Assembly (NCBI GenBank): GCA_013215945.1
Contig: JABSOM010000013.1
Location: 48,355 to 112,354 of the forward strand
Length of the DNA: 64,000 nt
Direction: 5' to 3'
From: Campylobacteraceae bacterium
GTDB taxonomy: Bacteria; Campylobacterota; Campylobacteria; Campylobacterales; Arcobacteraceae
Shown: positions 63,860 to 64,000 of the stretch, one piece after another
How the letters are laid out: each line of letters starts with the position of its first letter
Numbering within the stretch: position 1 is the first letter of the stretch
Program-made: the position numbers and the translations under genes
The notes under the pieces: model-generated
Told to the model about the DNA's origin: nothing
Databases searched by the model: none
Seen by the model: only the letters and a program-made list of their open reading frames with translations

Positions 63860-64000
63860 ATGGTATTTATTGATAATGTATACGCAGACGAAGTTTTAGA
63901 CAGCAGAGGAAACCCAACAGTACGAGCTACTGTTGTTTTAAGTGATGGAACAAAACAAAGTGCAATTGTACCAAGTGGTGCTAGTACTGGAAAAAGAGAA
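63860..64000 (+). CDS. eno: Enolase, 3'-truncated by the window edge
   Basis: The first 47 codons are visible: [29 protein letters not shown], then [21 protein letters not shown] and PSGASTG are the family's N-terminal signatures; the latter is the mobile catalytic loop. The enzyme converts 2-phosphoglycerate to phosphoenolpyruvate. A GGGAG site lies six bases upstream of ATG 63860. The 187 bases after recA hold a terminator and presumably its promoter. Confidence 0.95.
   Translation, partial: MVFIDNVYADEVLDSRGNPTVRATVVLSDGTKQSAIVPSGASTGKRE

Noticed and set aside
1..64000. tRNA, rRNA, CRISPR, insertion sequences, phage
   Set aside because: Intergenic stretches were read for cloverleaf ends, repeats with regular spacing, transposase motifs and terminal repeats; none was convincing. 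No gap above 300 bases lacks a gene except 47925-48222 (just under), which holds the flagellin remnant and hairpins.

Overview
The window is low-GC, densely packed bacterial chromosome that looks like a Campylobacterota genome, most likely an Arcobacter-type organism. The reasons are conserved orders seen in that phylum (htrA followed by a CprRS/ArsRS-type two-component pair; hrcA-grpE-dnaK; recA followed by eno), a Maf-type flagellin glycosylation factor beside a flagellin, and many histidine kinases of the 'HQWRQPL' type. No rRNA, tRNA, CRISPR array, insertion sequence or prophage was seen. The assignment is inference from gene content; no database was searched.

Layout. 1-2.9 kb (+): end of HtrA, then a response regulator that appears to start at ATT, and its kinase. 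2.9-9.4 kb (-): an overlapping operon for the lower half of cobalamin synthesis (cobT, a marC-family membrane gene, cobU, cobS, cobC/cobD-like, cobQ, cbiB, a Cys-rich protein). 9.5-12.6 kb: periplasmic thiol redox, with DsbD, a secreted thioredoxin-like gene whose first active-site Cys codon is an in-frame UGA followed by a SECIS-like hairpin (candidate selenoprotein), and two convergent rhodanese paralogues. 12.6-15.7 kb: small unknown proteins, Psd and MltA. 15.7-19.3 kb (-): hrcA-grpE-dnaK behind two CIRCE-like operators. 19.4-31.4 kb: amino-acid use and sensing (XRE-cupin regulator, alanine dehydrogenase, LysE exporter, Cache chemoreceptor, serine dehydratase, a four-gene amino-acid ABC transporter, an unaccompanied TAXI binding protein). 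31.5-42.4 kb (-): one compact series of ankyrin protein, glmU, coaBC, uppS, prepilin peptidase, lptF/G-like, truA, PAS kinase, response regulator. 42.5-45.6 kb: SUV3-like helicase, trmA and a small basic protein.

45.7-62.5 kb is a flagellum and glycan region. A long flagellin with a repeat-containing central domain is followed by a short sequence coding for the last eight codons of a second flagellin (a probable deletion scar). Facing it is a 13-gene minus-strand operon: a nucleotidyltransferase, a CBS-GHMP kinase fusion, a NeuB-type synthase fused to a TIM-barrel domain, a CMP-sugar synthetase, two methyltransferases, a class III aminotransferase, a VOC protein, a TIM-barrel isomerase-like protein, two SDRs, a nitrilase-family amidase and Maf. 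It carries the late nonulosonic-acid enzymes but none of the usual pseudaminic or legionaminic early enzymes, so it may make an undescribed ulosonic acid that Maf places on flagellin. The window ends with recA and the start of eno.

The two strongest leads are the candidate selenocysteine thioredoxin (11345-11710) and the unusual ulosonic-acid operon (48223-61577).
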